From: Planococcus donghaensis
Lineage (GTDB): Bacteria; Bacillota; Bacilli; Bacillales_A; Planococcaceae
NCBI RefSeq assembly: GCF_001687665.2
Contig: NZ_CP016543.2
Coordinates: 1,178,001-1,242,000 of the forward strand
DNA length: 64,000 nucleotides
Reading direction: 5' to 3'
Part shown: piece by piece, positions 57,492 to 64,000 of the stretch
How the letters are laid out: each line of letters opens with the position of its first letter
How positions within the stretch are numbered: the first letter of the stretch is position 1
Notes under the pieces: model-generated
Databases searched by the model: none
The model's input: the letters and a program-made list of their open reading frames with translations, nothing else
What the model was told of the DNA's origin: nothing
Made by a program: the position numbers and the translations under genes

Positions 57492-58868
57492 ATGTACAAT
57501 ATTAAGTCAGTCATCGCGCCAAAATTCTCAGAAGCCTTAGTACTTACCATTACTATATTTCTGCTGATTAGCGTTAGTATTATTAAGTTTGGATCGGTTC
57601 CTCATATTCCAATCTTAGTATCAATTTTATTACTGTTTGGTTATGGATTAGTAAAAGGTGTATCTTACCAAAAACTTGAAAAAGGTTTAGTAGAAGGTGC
57701 TGGTGCAGGCATGAGTGCTGTATTTCTCTTTTTCTTTATCGGAATGTTGATTAGTAGTTGGATGATAAGCGGGACTATTCCTACATTAATCTTTACCGGA
57801 TTCATGTTAATTTCAATGACATTTTTCTACGCAATTGTTTTTATCGTGACATCGTTAATTGGATTATCGATTGGTAGTTCATTGACAACAGTCGCCACGA
57901 TTGGTGTTGCTTTTATCGGAATGGCAACAGCGATGGACTTGTCGTTAGCTATTACGGCAGGCGCTATTGTCTCTGGGGCATTTTTCGGTGATAAAATGTC
58001 ACCATTATCGGATACGACAAATTTATCTTCTGCAATTGTTGGTGTAGATTTGTTTGAGCATATTCGTAACATGAGTTGGACTACGGTACCCGCTTTTGTG
58101 TTAACGCTCTTCTTTTTCGCTTTGCTTTCTCCAGAAGCTACAGGAGGAACTGTGCAAGATGTTATGCAATTTCAAGAAGGACTGCTGGCAACGGGAATGA
58201 TTCACTGGTATACGGTATTTCCGTTAATTGTTCTCATTGTCTTAACTTTTATGAAAATCCCGGCTTTGATGACATTAGCACTTAGTTCGATTTCAGCTAT
58301 CGGGGTTTCATTTATCCACCAAATTTCTACAGCTTCAGAGATTTTTAACGTTTTGTTTGGAGGATATGTATCAACGACAGGCATAGTAGAAATCGATAGT
58401 TTATTGTCCCGTGGGGGAATGGACAGCATGATGTTTACAGTTGCTTTAGTGTTATTAGCACTCAGTATGGGTGGGTTGCTGTTTACGTTAGGAATTGTTC
58501 AGTGTCTTTTAGCTAAAATTGAAAGTTTGTTGAAAAAAGTCTCTTCTGTTATTGCAGCCTCGGCTTTGACTGCGATCGGCATCAATATTTTGATCGGCGA
58601 ACAATACTTATCTATATTGTTAACAGGTCAAGCATTTAAAGAACCGTACGACAAAGTAGGACTTGCTGGTAAAAATTTAAGTCGAGTGATGGAAGATGCG
58701 GGAACAGTGGTTAATCCGCTTGTACCTTGGAGTGTGTGTGGAATCTTCATCACCGGCGTTATCGGTGTGCCCACACTTGAGTACTTGCCGTTTGCTTTCT
58801 TTTGTTTGCTTTCTCCGGTATTGACCGTGTTATTTGGATTTACAGGAAAAACACTAACTTTTAAATAA
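57492..58868 (+). CDS. NhaC-family transporter, probable tyrosine transporter (YheL-like)
   Basis: A 458-residue membrane protein with about eleven to twelve helices. ATG 57492 follows AAAGGAGAG. It has the NhaC-family signature around GAFFGDKMSPLSDTTNLSSA (near 155-175) and a later inverted half with NVLFGGYVSTTG and VVNPLVPWSVCG. NhaC proteins are Na+/H+ antiporters, but a subset preceded by tyrosine T-boxes in Firmicutes (YheL type) has been predicted to import tyrosine. The T-box here supports that role; sodium-coupled exchange remains the alternative. Confidence 0.8.
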   Translation: MYNIKSVIAPKFSEALVLTITIFLLISVSIIKFGSVPHIPILVSILLLFGYGLVKGVSYQKLEKGLVEGAGAGMSAVFLFFFIGMLISSWMISGTIPTLIFTGFMLISMTFFYAIVFIVTSLIGLSIGSSLTTVATIGVAFIGMATAMDLSLAITAGAIVSGAFFGDKMSPLSDTTNLSSAIVGVDLFEHIRNMSWTTVPAFVLTLFFFALLSPEATGGTVQDVMQFQEGLLATGMIHWYTVFPLIVLIVLTFMKIPALMTLALSSISAIGVSFIHQISTASEIFNVLFGGYVSTTGIVEIDSLLSRGGMDSMMFTVALVLLALSMGGLLFTLGIVQCLLAKIESLLKKVSSVIAASALTAIGINILIGEQYLSILLTGQAFKEPYDKVGLAGKNLSRVMEDAGTVVNPLVPWSVCGIFITGVIGVPTLEYLPFAFFCLLSPVLTVLFGFTGKTLTFK

Positions 58869-58878
58869 GAAAAAAATA

Positions 58879-58916
58879 AGAAAACCGGTGATGCTACATA
58901 TTACCGGTTTTTCTTT
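58879..58916 (+). terminator. Terminator after the NhaC-family gene
   Basis: AGAAAACCGGT and ACCGGTTTTTCT around GATGCTACATATT. Confidence 0.8.
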
Positions 58917-59007
58917 ATTTAAAGGGATAAAAGATTTAAAGGTCGAATAGTACTATAAAGTGCGTTTTGTTACCAAGCCGCGGAAATTAGTCGAAGGGGT
59001 GGAGAAA

Positions 59008-59427
59008 ATGTATAAAAAAATTTTAGTCGCCGTAGATGGTTCCGAAAATTCGAAGCGAGCAGGCAAACACGCTGCAAAGTTAGCCACGTTGAGTAAAGAC
59101 ACAGAAGTAACCGTTGTGTATGTTTCTGATTTTAATGAAGACAGTCAAGAAAAAGTACATGATGGTGGCCAACTTGAATTTGAGTTATCCCGTAAGAAAA
59201 AAGTCCAATCAATTAGAGAACAATTGGAATTAAATGAAACGTTTTATAAAATCGAAGTAATGCATGGTCGTCCAGCACCAGTCATTATTGAAATGGCAAA
59301 CGATGGTGGGTTTGATCTAGTCGTTATTGGAAGCCGGGGATTAAATCCCGTTTCAAAAATATTACTTGGTGGTGTTAGTCAAAAAGTTGTTAACCACGCA
59401 AATTGTCCGGTATTGGTTGTTAAATAG
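59008..59427 (+). CDS. Universal stress protein, UspA family
   Basis: A 139-residue UspA protein. ATG 59008 follows GGGGTGGAG; the longer form from 58960 starts before it. The N-terminal KKILVAVDGSENSKRA and the C-terminal ATP loop VIGSRGLNPVSKILLGGVSQKVV (G-x2-G-x9-G-[ST] type) indicate an ATP-binding Usp. It ends ANCPVLVVK, the segment echoed by the relic at 1620. The function is stress tolerance in a general sense. It is upstream of the zinc-ribbon gene, which has its own promoter. Confidence 0.9.
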   Translation: MYKKILVAVDGSENSKRAGKHAAKLATLSKDTEVTVVYVSDFNEDSQEKVHDGGQLEFELSRKKKVQSIREQLELNETFYKIEVMHGRPAPVIIEMANDGGFDLVVIGSRGLNPVSKILLGGVSQKVVNHANCPVLVVK

Positions 59428-59438
59428 TCTACTTGGAA

Positions 59439-59450
59439 TTCTGGTATAAT
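59439..59450 (+). promoter_or_regulatory. Extended -10 promoter for the zinc-ribbon gene
   Basis: TGG-TATAAT (59442-59450) is an extended -10 element between the Usp stop and the next gene. No good -35 is visible. Confidence 0.5.
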
Positions 59451-59509
59451 GGATAAAAAGAATGGTCTTATGGTTCATTGATTTACAGATTGGCCGAGTG
59501 GAGGAGAAC

Positions 59510-59851
59510 ATGGAAACATTACCAAACTGTCCTAAATGTAATTCGGAATACACTTATGAAGACGGGAATATGTTAGTGTGTCCTGAATGTGCGCACGAAT
59601 GGAGCTTAGTTGCTGAGGCAGAACAAGTGGAAAAAGCAAAAGTTGTGAAAGATGCAAATGGCTCCATTTTAAAAGATGGCGATGCAGTTACGGTTATTAA
59701 AGATTTGAAAGTTAAAGGTAGCTCATCAACATTGAAAATGGGTACAAAAGTAAAAAGCATTCGATTAGTTGAAGGCGATCATAATATCGACTGCAAAATT
59801 GATGGCTTTGGACCAATGAAACTAAAATCAGAATTTGTGAAAAAAGCATAA
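59510..59851 (+). CDS. PhnA/YjdM-like zinc-ribbon protein
   Basis: A 113-residue protein. ATG 59510 follows GGAGGAG. A zinc ribbon occupies the N-terminus: two CxxC knuckles (NCPKCNSEY and VCPECAHEW, residues about 7-10 and 26-29), followed by the PhnA C-terminal beta domain ([21 protein letters not shown]). Despite its name, PhnA is not required for phosphonate breakdown, and YjdM-type proteins have no settled role. It is widely conserved. A bidirectional terminator follows. Confidence 0.87.
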   Translation: METLPNCPKCNSEYTYEDGNMLVCPECAHEWSLVAEAEQVEKAKVVKDANGSILKDGDAVTVIKDLKVKGSSSTLKMGTKVKSIRLVEGDHNIDCKIDGFGPMKLKSEFVKKA

Positions 59852-59854
59852 GAT

Positions 59855-59892
59855 AAAAAGACCTCGCTCAATTTTTAAGCGAGGTCTTTTTA
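59855..59892. terminator. Bidirectional terminator between the zinc-ribbon gene and queE
   Basis: AAAAAGACCTCGCT and AGCGAGGTCTTTTT with A/T flanks on both strands. Confidence 0.87.
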
Positions 59893-59913
59893 TTAGTCAA
59901 CATAAACCCGTAA

Positions 59914-60621
59914 TTACACTCCGCGTTTATTGCCCCATACTAAAGTGTGCAATTGTGGCAACACTTTTGCATCGTTCATGATGGGGGATTGTATGTGATA
60001 ATCGATTAATTGTTCATAGCGCTCGAGTAAGTTTGACACGAGTTTCGCATCATCTGTTGTAACCGTATCGTCATTTCCAGTTTGTAAAAAGAACGGAACA
60101 TTTGGATAGCGTTGGTGAAGGGTTTCAGCATAAGCAAAATCGTCTTGATCAAAAATTACAACTTTTAAACTGACGTTAGCTGTTTGCAATTTCTCCAAGT
60201 ACAAATCTAGCTTCGTAAAATCGGTCTTCATGCCAGAACTAGGTGGTTTTGGAGACAAGGTGATGTCGTCGATTGCCGTCATCCACTCTTGCCAAATTGA
60301 AGCCTGTGTTTCGACTGCCACTTTCCACCCTTGTTGATGACAAAGTTCGACTAGTTCGCCAATTCCTTTATGAAGAGCAGGGTTGCCTCCTGAAATTGTC
60401 ACATGCGAAAAATTCTTGCCACCTATGTGGATTAACTCTTGGATAATATCAGCAGGTTGTTTCGAAACGCTAGTCCCAGTGCCGTCCCAAGTAAATTTGG
60501 AATCACACCAAGAGCACGAATAATCGCAGCCTGCTGTGCGAACAAACATCGTTTTTTGGCCCATCACCATGCCTTCACCTTGAACAGTTGGACCGAATAT
60601 TTCCATTACCGGAATTTTCAT
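59914..60621 (-). CDS. queE: 7-carboxy-7-deazaguanine synthase QueE
   Basis: A 235-residue radical SAM enzyme. The cluster motif is CDYSCSWCDSKFTWDG (C-x3-C-x2-C, near 32-39), preceded by the GPTVQGEGMVMG substrate-binding segment. HVTISGGNPAL near 94 is the GGEP-like motif; here it is GGNP, as in Bacillus QueE. It contracts the ring of carboxytetrahydropterin to CDG on the way to preQ0. It overlaps queD by four bases and is last in the queCDE operon. Confidence 0.93.
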   Translation of the reverse strand: MKIPVMEIFGPTVQGEGMVMGQKTMFVRTAGCDYSCSWCDSKFTWDGTGTSVSKQPADIIQELIHIGGKNFSHVTISGGNPALHKGIGELVELCHQQGWKVAVETQASIWQEWMTAIDDITLSPKPPSSGMKTDFTKLDLYLEKLQTANVSLKVVIFDQDDFAYAETLHQRYPNVPFFLQTGNDDTVTTDDAKLVSNLLERYEQLIDYHIQSPIMNDAKVLPQLHTLVWGNKRGV

Positions 60622-61043
60622 GATAAATCCTCCTGACGTGGACGATAAACAACGTAACTTGTTGGGGTCTCACGTACAATAACTTGCAGACAGTTTGGTC
60701 GATTGATTGTTGCTTGGAGCATTGTTTGAATCGACTGCCATACTTGCTGAGCAAGAAGTTCAGTTGTTGGGAATTTATTTGTAAATTCAGGATGGTCATT
60801 TAACACACTATGGTCGTATTTTTTATGGATCAATTCTTTCAATAATTTAAAATCGATAAGAAAACCAATGGAATCGAGCTCGTTACCGCCAATTGTAATA
60901 TTGAGGTGATAAGTATGCCCGTGCATCACTTTACATTTTCCAGCCTCTTCACTTGGTATAAAATGTGCTGCGGAAAAATGCATGTCTTTATTGAGCTCAA
61001 ATTGATAGTTGTGAGAAACAGTTGGGTAAAATTGCTGCATCAT
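60618..61043 (-). CDS. queD: 6-carboxytetrahydropterin synthase QueD
   Basis: A 141-residue T-fold enzyme of the PTPS/QueD family. The zinc histidines lie in [27 protein letters not shown] (about 23-49), and Cys in GKC is the catalytic residue. It converts 7,8-dihydroneopterin triphosphate to carboxytetrahydropterin in queuosine synthesis. It overlaps both neighbours by four bases (ATGA type), so queC, queD and queE are translationally coupled. Confidence 0.94.
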   Translation of the reverse strand: MMQQFYPTVSHNYQFELNKDMHFSAAHFIPSEEAGKCKVMHGHTYHLNITIGGNELDSIGFLIDFKLLKELIHKKYDHSVLNDHPEFTNKFPTTELLAQQVWQSIQTMLQATINRPNCLQVIVRETPTSYVVYRPRQEDLS

Positions 61044-61705
61044 GTCATTGCACCTGCCGATTTTTTCGCTTGGTAGCGTGCGAGACCCTCATTGCGTAAT
61101 TGGCAAGCTGGACATTCACCACAGCCAGTGCTCGGAATGCCGTTGTAACATGTTAATGTTTTTTCTTGAACAAAATCAAGCGCTCCAAGTGTATCGGAAA
61201 GTTCCCATACATCTGCTTTGTCGAGCCACATCAAAGGGGTGTGAATGATAAATTGTTTATCCATTGCCAAATTTAATGTGACGTTCAATGACCGAATAAA
61301 CGTATCTCGACAATCAGGATAGCCACTAAAATCTGTTTGACTAACACCTGTGATTAAATGCCGCGAACCGATAGCATCTGCAAAAACAGCTGCAAAAGAT
61401 AAAAACAAGAGGTTTCGACCAGGCACAAACGTAGATGGAAGTTCGCCTTCTTCAGCTGTTACGTCAATGTCATCTCGAGTTAATGCATTGGCGGACAACT
61501 GATTGATCAACGTCATGTCCAATACTTTAAAAAGGACACCAAGTTCATCAGCGATTTTTCGAGCACATTCAATTTCAGCAGAATGGCGTTGGCCATAATC
61601 AAAAGTTACTGTTGCAACTTCTTTAAAGTTTTTGATCGCCCAAAATAGGCAAGTGGTACTGTCTTGGCCGCCACTAAAAACGACGACTGCTTTTTCGTTC
61701 TTCAT
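61040..61705 (-). CDS. queC: 7-cyano-7-deazaguanine synthase QueC
   Basis: A 221-residue PP-loop ATPase. ATG 61705 follows AAGGAG by eight bases; GTG 61714 abuts that SD and is unlikely. The P-loop is [12 protein letters not shown] (about 8-19), and the zinc site is the cysteine cluster [13 protein letters not shown] (near 196). It makes preQ0 from CDG, ATP and ammonia. It is first in the queCDE operon, under a preQ1-I riboswitch whose last bases are this SD. Confidence 0.95.
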   Translation of the reverse strand: MKNEKAVVVFSGGQDSTTCLFWAIKNFKEVATVTFDYGQRHSAEIECARKIADELGVLFKVLDMTLINQLSANALTRDDIDVTAEEGELPSTFVPGRNLLFLSFAAVFADAIGSRHLITGVSQTDFSGYPDCRDTFIRSLNVTLNLAMDKQFIIHTPLMWLDKADVWELSDTLGALDFVQEKTLTCYNGIPSTGCGECPACQLRNEGLARYQAKKSAGAMT

Positions 61706-61713
61706 CTGATACA

Positions 61714-61752
61714 CTCCTTAGTTTTTTAGAGAGGGAGTTTGCGAACCTCTTT
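61714..61752 (-). promoter_or_regulatory. preQ1-I riboswitch of queCDE
   Basis: On the minus strand the leader reads AAGAGGTTCGCAAACTCC then CTCTCTAAAAAACTAAGGAG. AGAGG/CCTCT form P1, the A-rich stretch forms the triplex, and the ACTAAGG end makes the pseudoknot, as in class I preQ1 aptamers. The tail AAGGAG is also the queC SD, so ligand binding would hide it directly; no separate terminator lies between. Confidence 0.9.
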
Positions 61753-61876
61753 AATGAACAGGATTAATAATAACATATCTACCTATAAAAAGAAGACTGC
61801 AAATATCATCTCTATGGAGGTATACAATTTCTTGAAAGAGGGTATATTTATATAACAACGAAAGGGGAGGTCCGAG

Positions 61877-62815
61877 ATGAAAGCAATTGTTATTAATAAC
61901 TATGGCGGTAGAGAGCAATTAGTTGAGCGAGAAATTGAAAAGCCAGCTATTACGGATGACCAAGTGCTTGTTGAAGTGTATGCTACTTCGGTCAATCAAA
62001 TTGATTGGAAATTACGTAAAGGTTATTTAAAAGATATGCTACCTTGGGAATTTCCAATTATTTTAGGTTGGGATATGGCTGGGGTAGTGGCTGAAGTTGG
62101 AGCAAACGTTAAGCACTTTAAAGTAGGACACCGTGTTTTTGCAAGACCTGCGACAACACGCCAAGGGACCTATGCGGAATTTGTACCAGTAGAAGCGAAC
62201 TTACTTGCACATATGCCTGAAAGTATGTCATTTGAAGAAGGTGCAGCCATTCCCTTAGCTGGATTAACTGCTTATCAATGTATCGTTGGTTTTGCGAACG
62301 TGAAAAAAGGGGAAAAAGTCTTAATTCACGCAGGAGCTGGTGGAGTAGGGACTATGGCTATTCAAATAGCTAATAGTATTGGAGCGTATGTAGCTACGAC
62401 TGCGAGTGATATCAATGACGAATTGGTTAAATCTTTAGGAGCAAATCGTGTGATCAACTATAGTGAAGAAGATTTTAGTGAATTGCTGGAGAATTTTGAT
62501 GCCGTTTTAGATACGATGGGCGGGGAAGTTTTAGAGAAAAGTTTCAAAGTACTGAAAAAAGGCGGCAAGCTAATTTCCATTGCAGGAGAACCATCACGTG
62601 AACAAGCCGAAGAACATGGAGTACATGCGACGAGTTATTGGCTAGAGCCAAATGGTGCGCAATTGCATCAACTGGCCAACCTTTTTATATCTGGCGAATT
62701 AAAACCAACAATTGGTCATGTTTTTGATTTCTCAGAGCAAGGGGTAAGAGATGCTCATGAATTGAGCGAAACTCATCATGCTCGCGGAAAAATTATTATT
62801 AAAATAAAATCATAA
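61877..62815 (+). CDS. Zinc-free NADP-dependent oxidoreductase, MDR superfamily
   Basis: A 312-residue medium-chain dehydrogenase/reductase related to quinone oxidoreductases. The N-terminal catalytic domain has ATSVNQIDWKLRKG and GWDMAGVVAEVG. The nucleotide-binding motif is HAGAGGVGTMAIQIA (near 151-165). The zinc ligands of alcohol dehydrogenases are absent, so it should be a quinone- or enone-type reductase. The substrate is unknown. It starts after AGGGGAGG and ends at a bidirectional terminator. Confidence 0.85.
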   Translation: MKAIVINNYGGREQLVEREIEKPAITDDQVLVEVYATSVNQIDWKLRKGYLKDMLPWEFPIILGWDMAGVVAEVGANVKHFKVGHRVFARPATTRQGTYAEFVPVEANLLAHMPESMSFEEGAAIPLAGLTAYQCIVGFANVKKGEKVLIHAGAGGVGTMAIQIANSIGAYVATTASDINDELVKSLGANRVINYSEEDFSELLENFDAVLDTMGGEVLEKSFKVLKKGGKLISIAGEPSREQAEEHGVHATSYWLEPNGAQLHQLANLFISGELKPTIGHVFDFSEQGVRDAHELSETHHARGKIIIKIKS

Positions 62816-62819
62816 AATA

Positions 62820-62856
62820 AAAAAATCCTTTCAAACTAGCGAAAGGATTTTTTTTA
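62820..62856. terminator. Bidirectional terminator between the oxidoreductase and uspA genes
   Basis: AAAATCCTTTC and GAAAGGATTTT around AAACTAGC, with A/T flanks on both strands. Confidence 0.88.
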
Positions 62857-62858
62857 GT

Positions 62859-63365
62859 TTAGAAGTTTTCAGGTTTTCCAGCTTTATCAGCTGAATAATA
62901 TTCGGTTGGGGCATCGTCTTGCGCTTCTTCTGTCCGGACGACTAATACGTCGCATTTTGCAGAACGAACAATGTGTTCAGATACACTACCAATCAAAAAG
63001 CGTTCAACCGCATTTAATCCAGTCGCCCCACAAATAATTAAATCAGCTTCAACTTTTTGAGCTAAATCTCTCGAAATCATTGATTTTGGAGAACCATAAT
63101 CGACGACAATGTTTACTTTTTCAACTCCACCGGCTAGAGCTTCTTTTTTATACTCTTCCAATAAATCTTCAGCGAACTTTTGTGCCCGATCAGCGATGGA
63201 TCGATCATAAGCTTCGATTGCAGCAAAAGAGCGTGTATCGATTACGTTGACTAAGTTTAATGTGGCGTTGTTTCGTTCGGCAATACCTACTGATTTTTTA
63301 AATGCCCACTCTGCTTCTTTAGAACCGTCTACCGCTACAAGAATTTGACTGTATTTTAAAGTCAT
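62859..63365 (-). CDS. Universal stress protein, UspA family
   Basis: A 168-residue UspA protein. ATG 63365 follows AAGGAGG by eight bases. The start MTLKYSQILVAVDGSKEAEWAF and the ATP-binding loop CGATGLNAVERFLIGSVSEHIV (G-x2-G-x9-G-S) are typical. A C-terminal extension of about 25 residues beyond VLVVR (EEAQDDAPTEYYSADKAGKPENF) is longer than in the other Usp here. It is monocistronic. No SigB-type promoter is evident upstream. Confidence 0.9.
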   Translation of the reverse strand: MTLKYSQILVAVDGSKEAEWAFKKSVGIAERNNATLNLVNVIDTRSFAAIEAYDRSIADRAQKFAEDLLEEYKKEALAGGVEKVNIVVDYGSPKSMISRDLAQKVEADLIICGATGLNAVERFLIGSVSEHIVRSAKCDVLVVRTEEAQDDAPTEYYSADKAGKPENF

Positions 63366-63486
63366 CCTACATTCCTCCTTCATCTGTCTATAGGTACTCA
63401 TTCGCTATAAAAAGAAGAGTTCCTGCTTAATTGAAGTTAATTTGCTGAATTTTTTGTCTATTTAATGAAATATTATTTATATCGTA

Positions 63487-63522
63487 TAAAAGCGGCATCG
63501 GAATTTTTCCGAAGCCGCTTTT
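63487..63522 (-). terminator. Terminator after the M24 peptidase gene
   Basis: AAAAGCGGC-TCGGAA and TTCCGA-GCCGCTTTT with one mismatch. It lies just past the peptidase stop. Confidence 0.8.
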
Positions 63523-63526
63523 ATGA

Positions 63527-64000
63527 TTAGTTTTTTATAATTTGAAGTTCTTTTGGATATTTTGTTAATACTTCATAGCCGTCAGCTGTTACAGCTACGT
63601 CGTCTTCAATGCGAACACCAACTTTACCAGGTACGTAAATGCCTGGCTCTAGTGTGAAGACCATACCTTTTTCTATTTTCATTGTGTTTTCTCCGTGAAT
63701 TGAAGGGAACTCATGAACATCAATTCCAAGACCATGACCAAGACGGTGAGTGAAATAGTCTCCATACCCCGCATCTGCGATCACTTTACGTGAAATTTGA
63801 TCAAGTTCAGCTGCCGTAACGCCTGGTTTGACCGCTTCAAGAGCAGCCATTTCAGAACGATAAACAACGTCATAAACTTCTTTTTGCTCTTCATTCGGTT
63901 CACCAAGTGCTAATGTACGGGTAATATCTGAGCAATAGCCTTTGTGAACCACACCAAGATCAAACAAAACTAAATCACCTTGTTTAAGCTTGTATTCACC
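63527..64000 (-). CDS. Xaa-Pro aminopeptidase-like M24 peptidase, C-terminal part (5' end outside window)
   Basis: The frame runs from the window edge (codon 64000-63998) to the stop at 63527, giving 157 residues; a TTG at 63967 is internal. The five M24 metal ligands fit: Asp and Asp in FDLGVVHKGYCSDITR, His in HRLGHGLGIDVHE, Glu in TLEPGIYV and Glu in GVRIEDDVAV. Such enzymes remove the N-terminal residue before proline. The N-terminal creatinase-like domain lies outside. PapA/PapB-type peptidase is likely. Confidence 0.9.
   Translation of the reverse strand, partial: GEYKLKQGDLVLFDLGVVHKGYCSDITRTLALGEPNEEQKEVYDVVYRSEMAALEAVKPGVTAAELDQISRKVIADAGYGDYFTHRLGHGLGIDVHEFPSIHGENTMKIEKGMVFTLEPGIYVPGKVGVRIEDDVAVTADGYEVLTKYPKELQIIKN

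Noticed and set aside
58907..58929. SigB-like promoter GTTTTT-N11-GGGATA before uspA
   Set aside because: The spacer is too short and the -35 part is the T-run of the preceding terminator.

Overview
The window is a stretch of low-to-moderate GC Firmicutes chromosome. Gene order and protein sequences follow the Bacillus subtilis ytqA-leuS to ytxK region. Several inserted genes, the coding style and the protein variants suggest a Planococcaceae member (Planococcus-like); the genus is an inference. Genes are densely packed with strong Shine-Dalgarno (SD) sequences and many clear rho-independent terminators. I see no rRNA, tRNA, insertion sequence, prophage or CRISPR array. I also see no new multi-gene defence or biosynthetic system.

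Layout. 1-6100: end of an M23 peptidase gene, a HAD hydrolase, a peroxiredoxin, a relic of a UspA gene, an MFS carrier, the tRNA wobble-modification pair mnmL-mnmM, and the CoA transferase scoAB. 6100-25900: leuS under a leucine T-box, the ytfP-like flavoprotein, murJ, an rsuA-like gene, ytzE, pepV-dat, thpR, a lipid kinase, trmB, ytnP, ytzB, ytoP, a DUF84 NTPase, an unrecognised lipoprotein, and ytpPQR-sftA. 25900-36000: murC, the ytxGHJ operon behind a SigB-type promoter, aroA, ccpA, and the acetate module acuABC divergent from acsA. 36000-45200: a class A penicillin-binding protein with a Pro/Lys/Asp/Glu repeat tail, tyrS under a tyrosine T-box, a cytosolic cobalamin-binding-like protein, an RsbR-type stressosome protein, rpsD with a long leader, and a methionine gamma-lyase-like enzyme with a CcpA box. 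45200-57100: ytsP-like, hisJ, ezrA, nifZ-thiI, an acyl-CoA synthetase, rarD, sppA-yteJ, tpx, ytxK and a small basic protein. 57100-64000: an NhaC-family carrier under a T-box read as tyrosine, two UspA genes, a PhnA-like zinc-ribbon gene, queCDE under a preQ1-I riboswitch, an oxidoreductase, and the 3' part of an M24 peptidase gene.

Themes. RNA-based regulation is concentrated here: three T-boxes, a preQ1 riboswitch whose tail contains the SD, a probable S4 leader, and an unusual hairpin between SD and start codon in the RsbR-type gene. tyrS and the NhaC-family gene probably form one tyrosine-responsive set. Two SigB-type promoters, the RsbR-like protein and the Usp genes point to a general stress response. 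acsA-acuABC is the reversible acetylation control of acetyl-CoA synthetase, encoded beside ccpA.

Most promising for follow-up: the hairpin-bridged SD of the RsbR gene; a 21-bp-period intergenic repeat downstream of it; the tyrosine T-box on a gene that would be annotated as a Na+/H+ antiporter; a thiol peroxidase lacking its resolving cysteine; the synonymously diverged repeat tail of the PBP; and two small gene relics. All positions were read by eye; similarity calls rest on recalled family features, with no search run.
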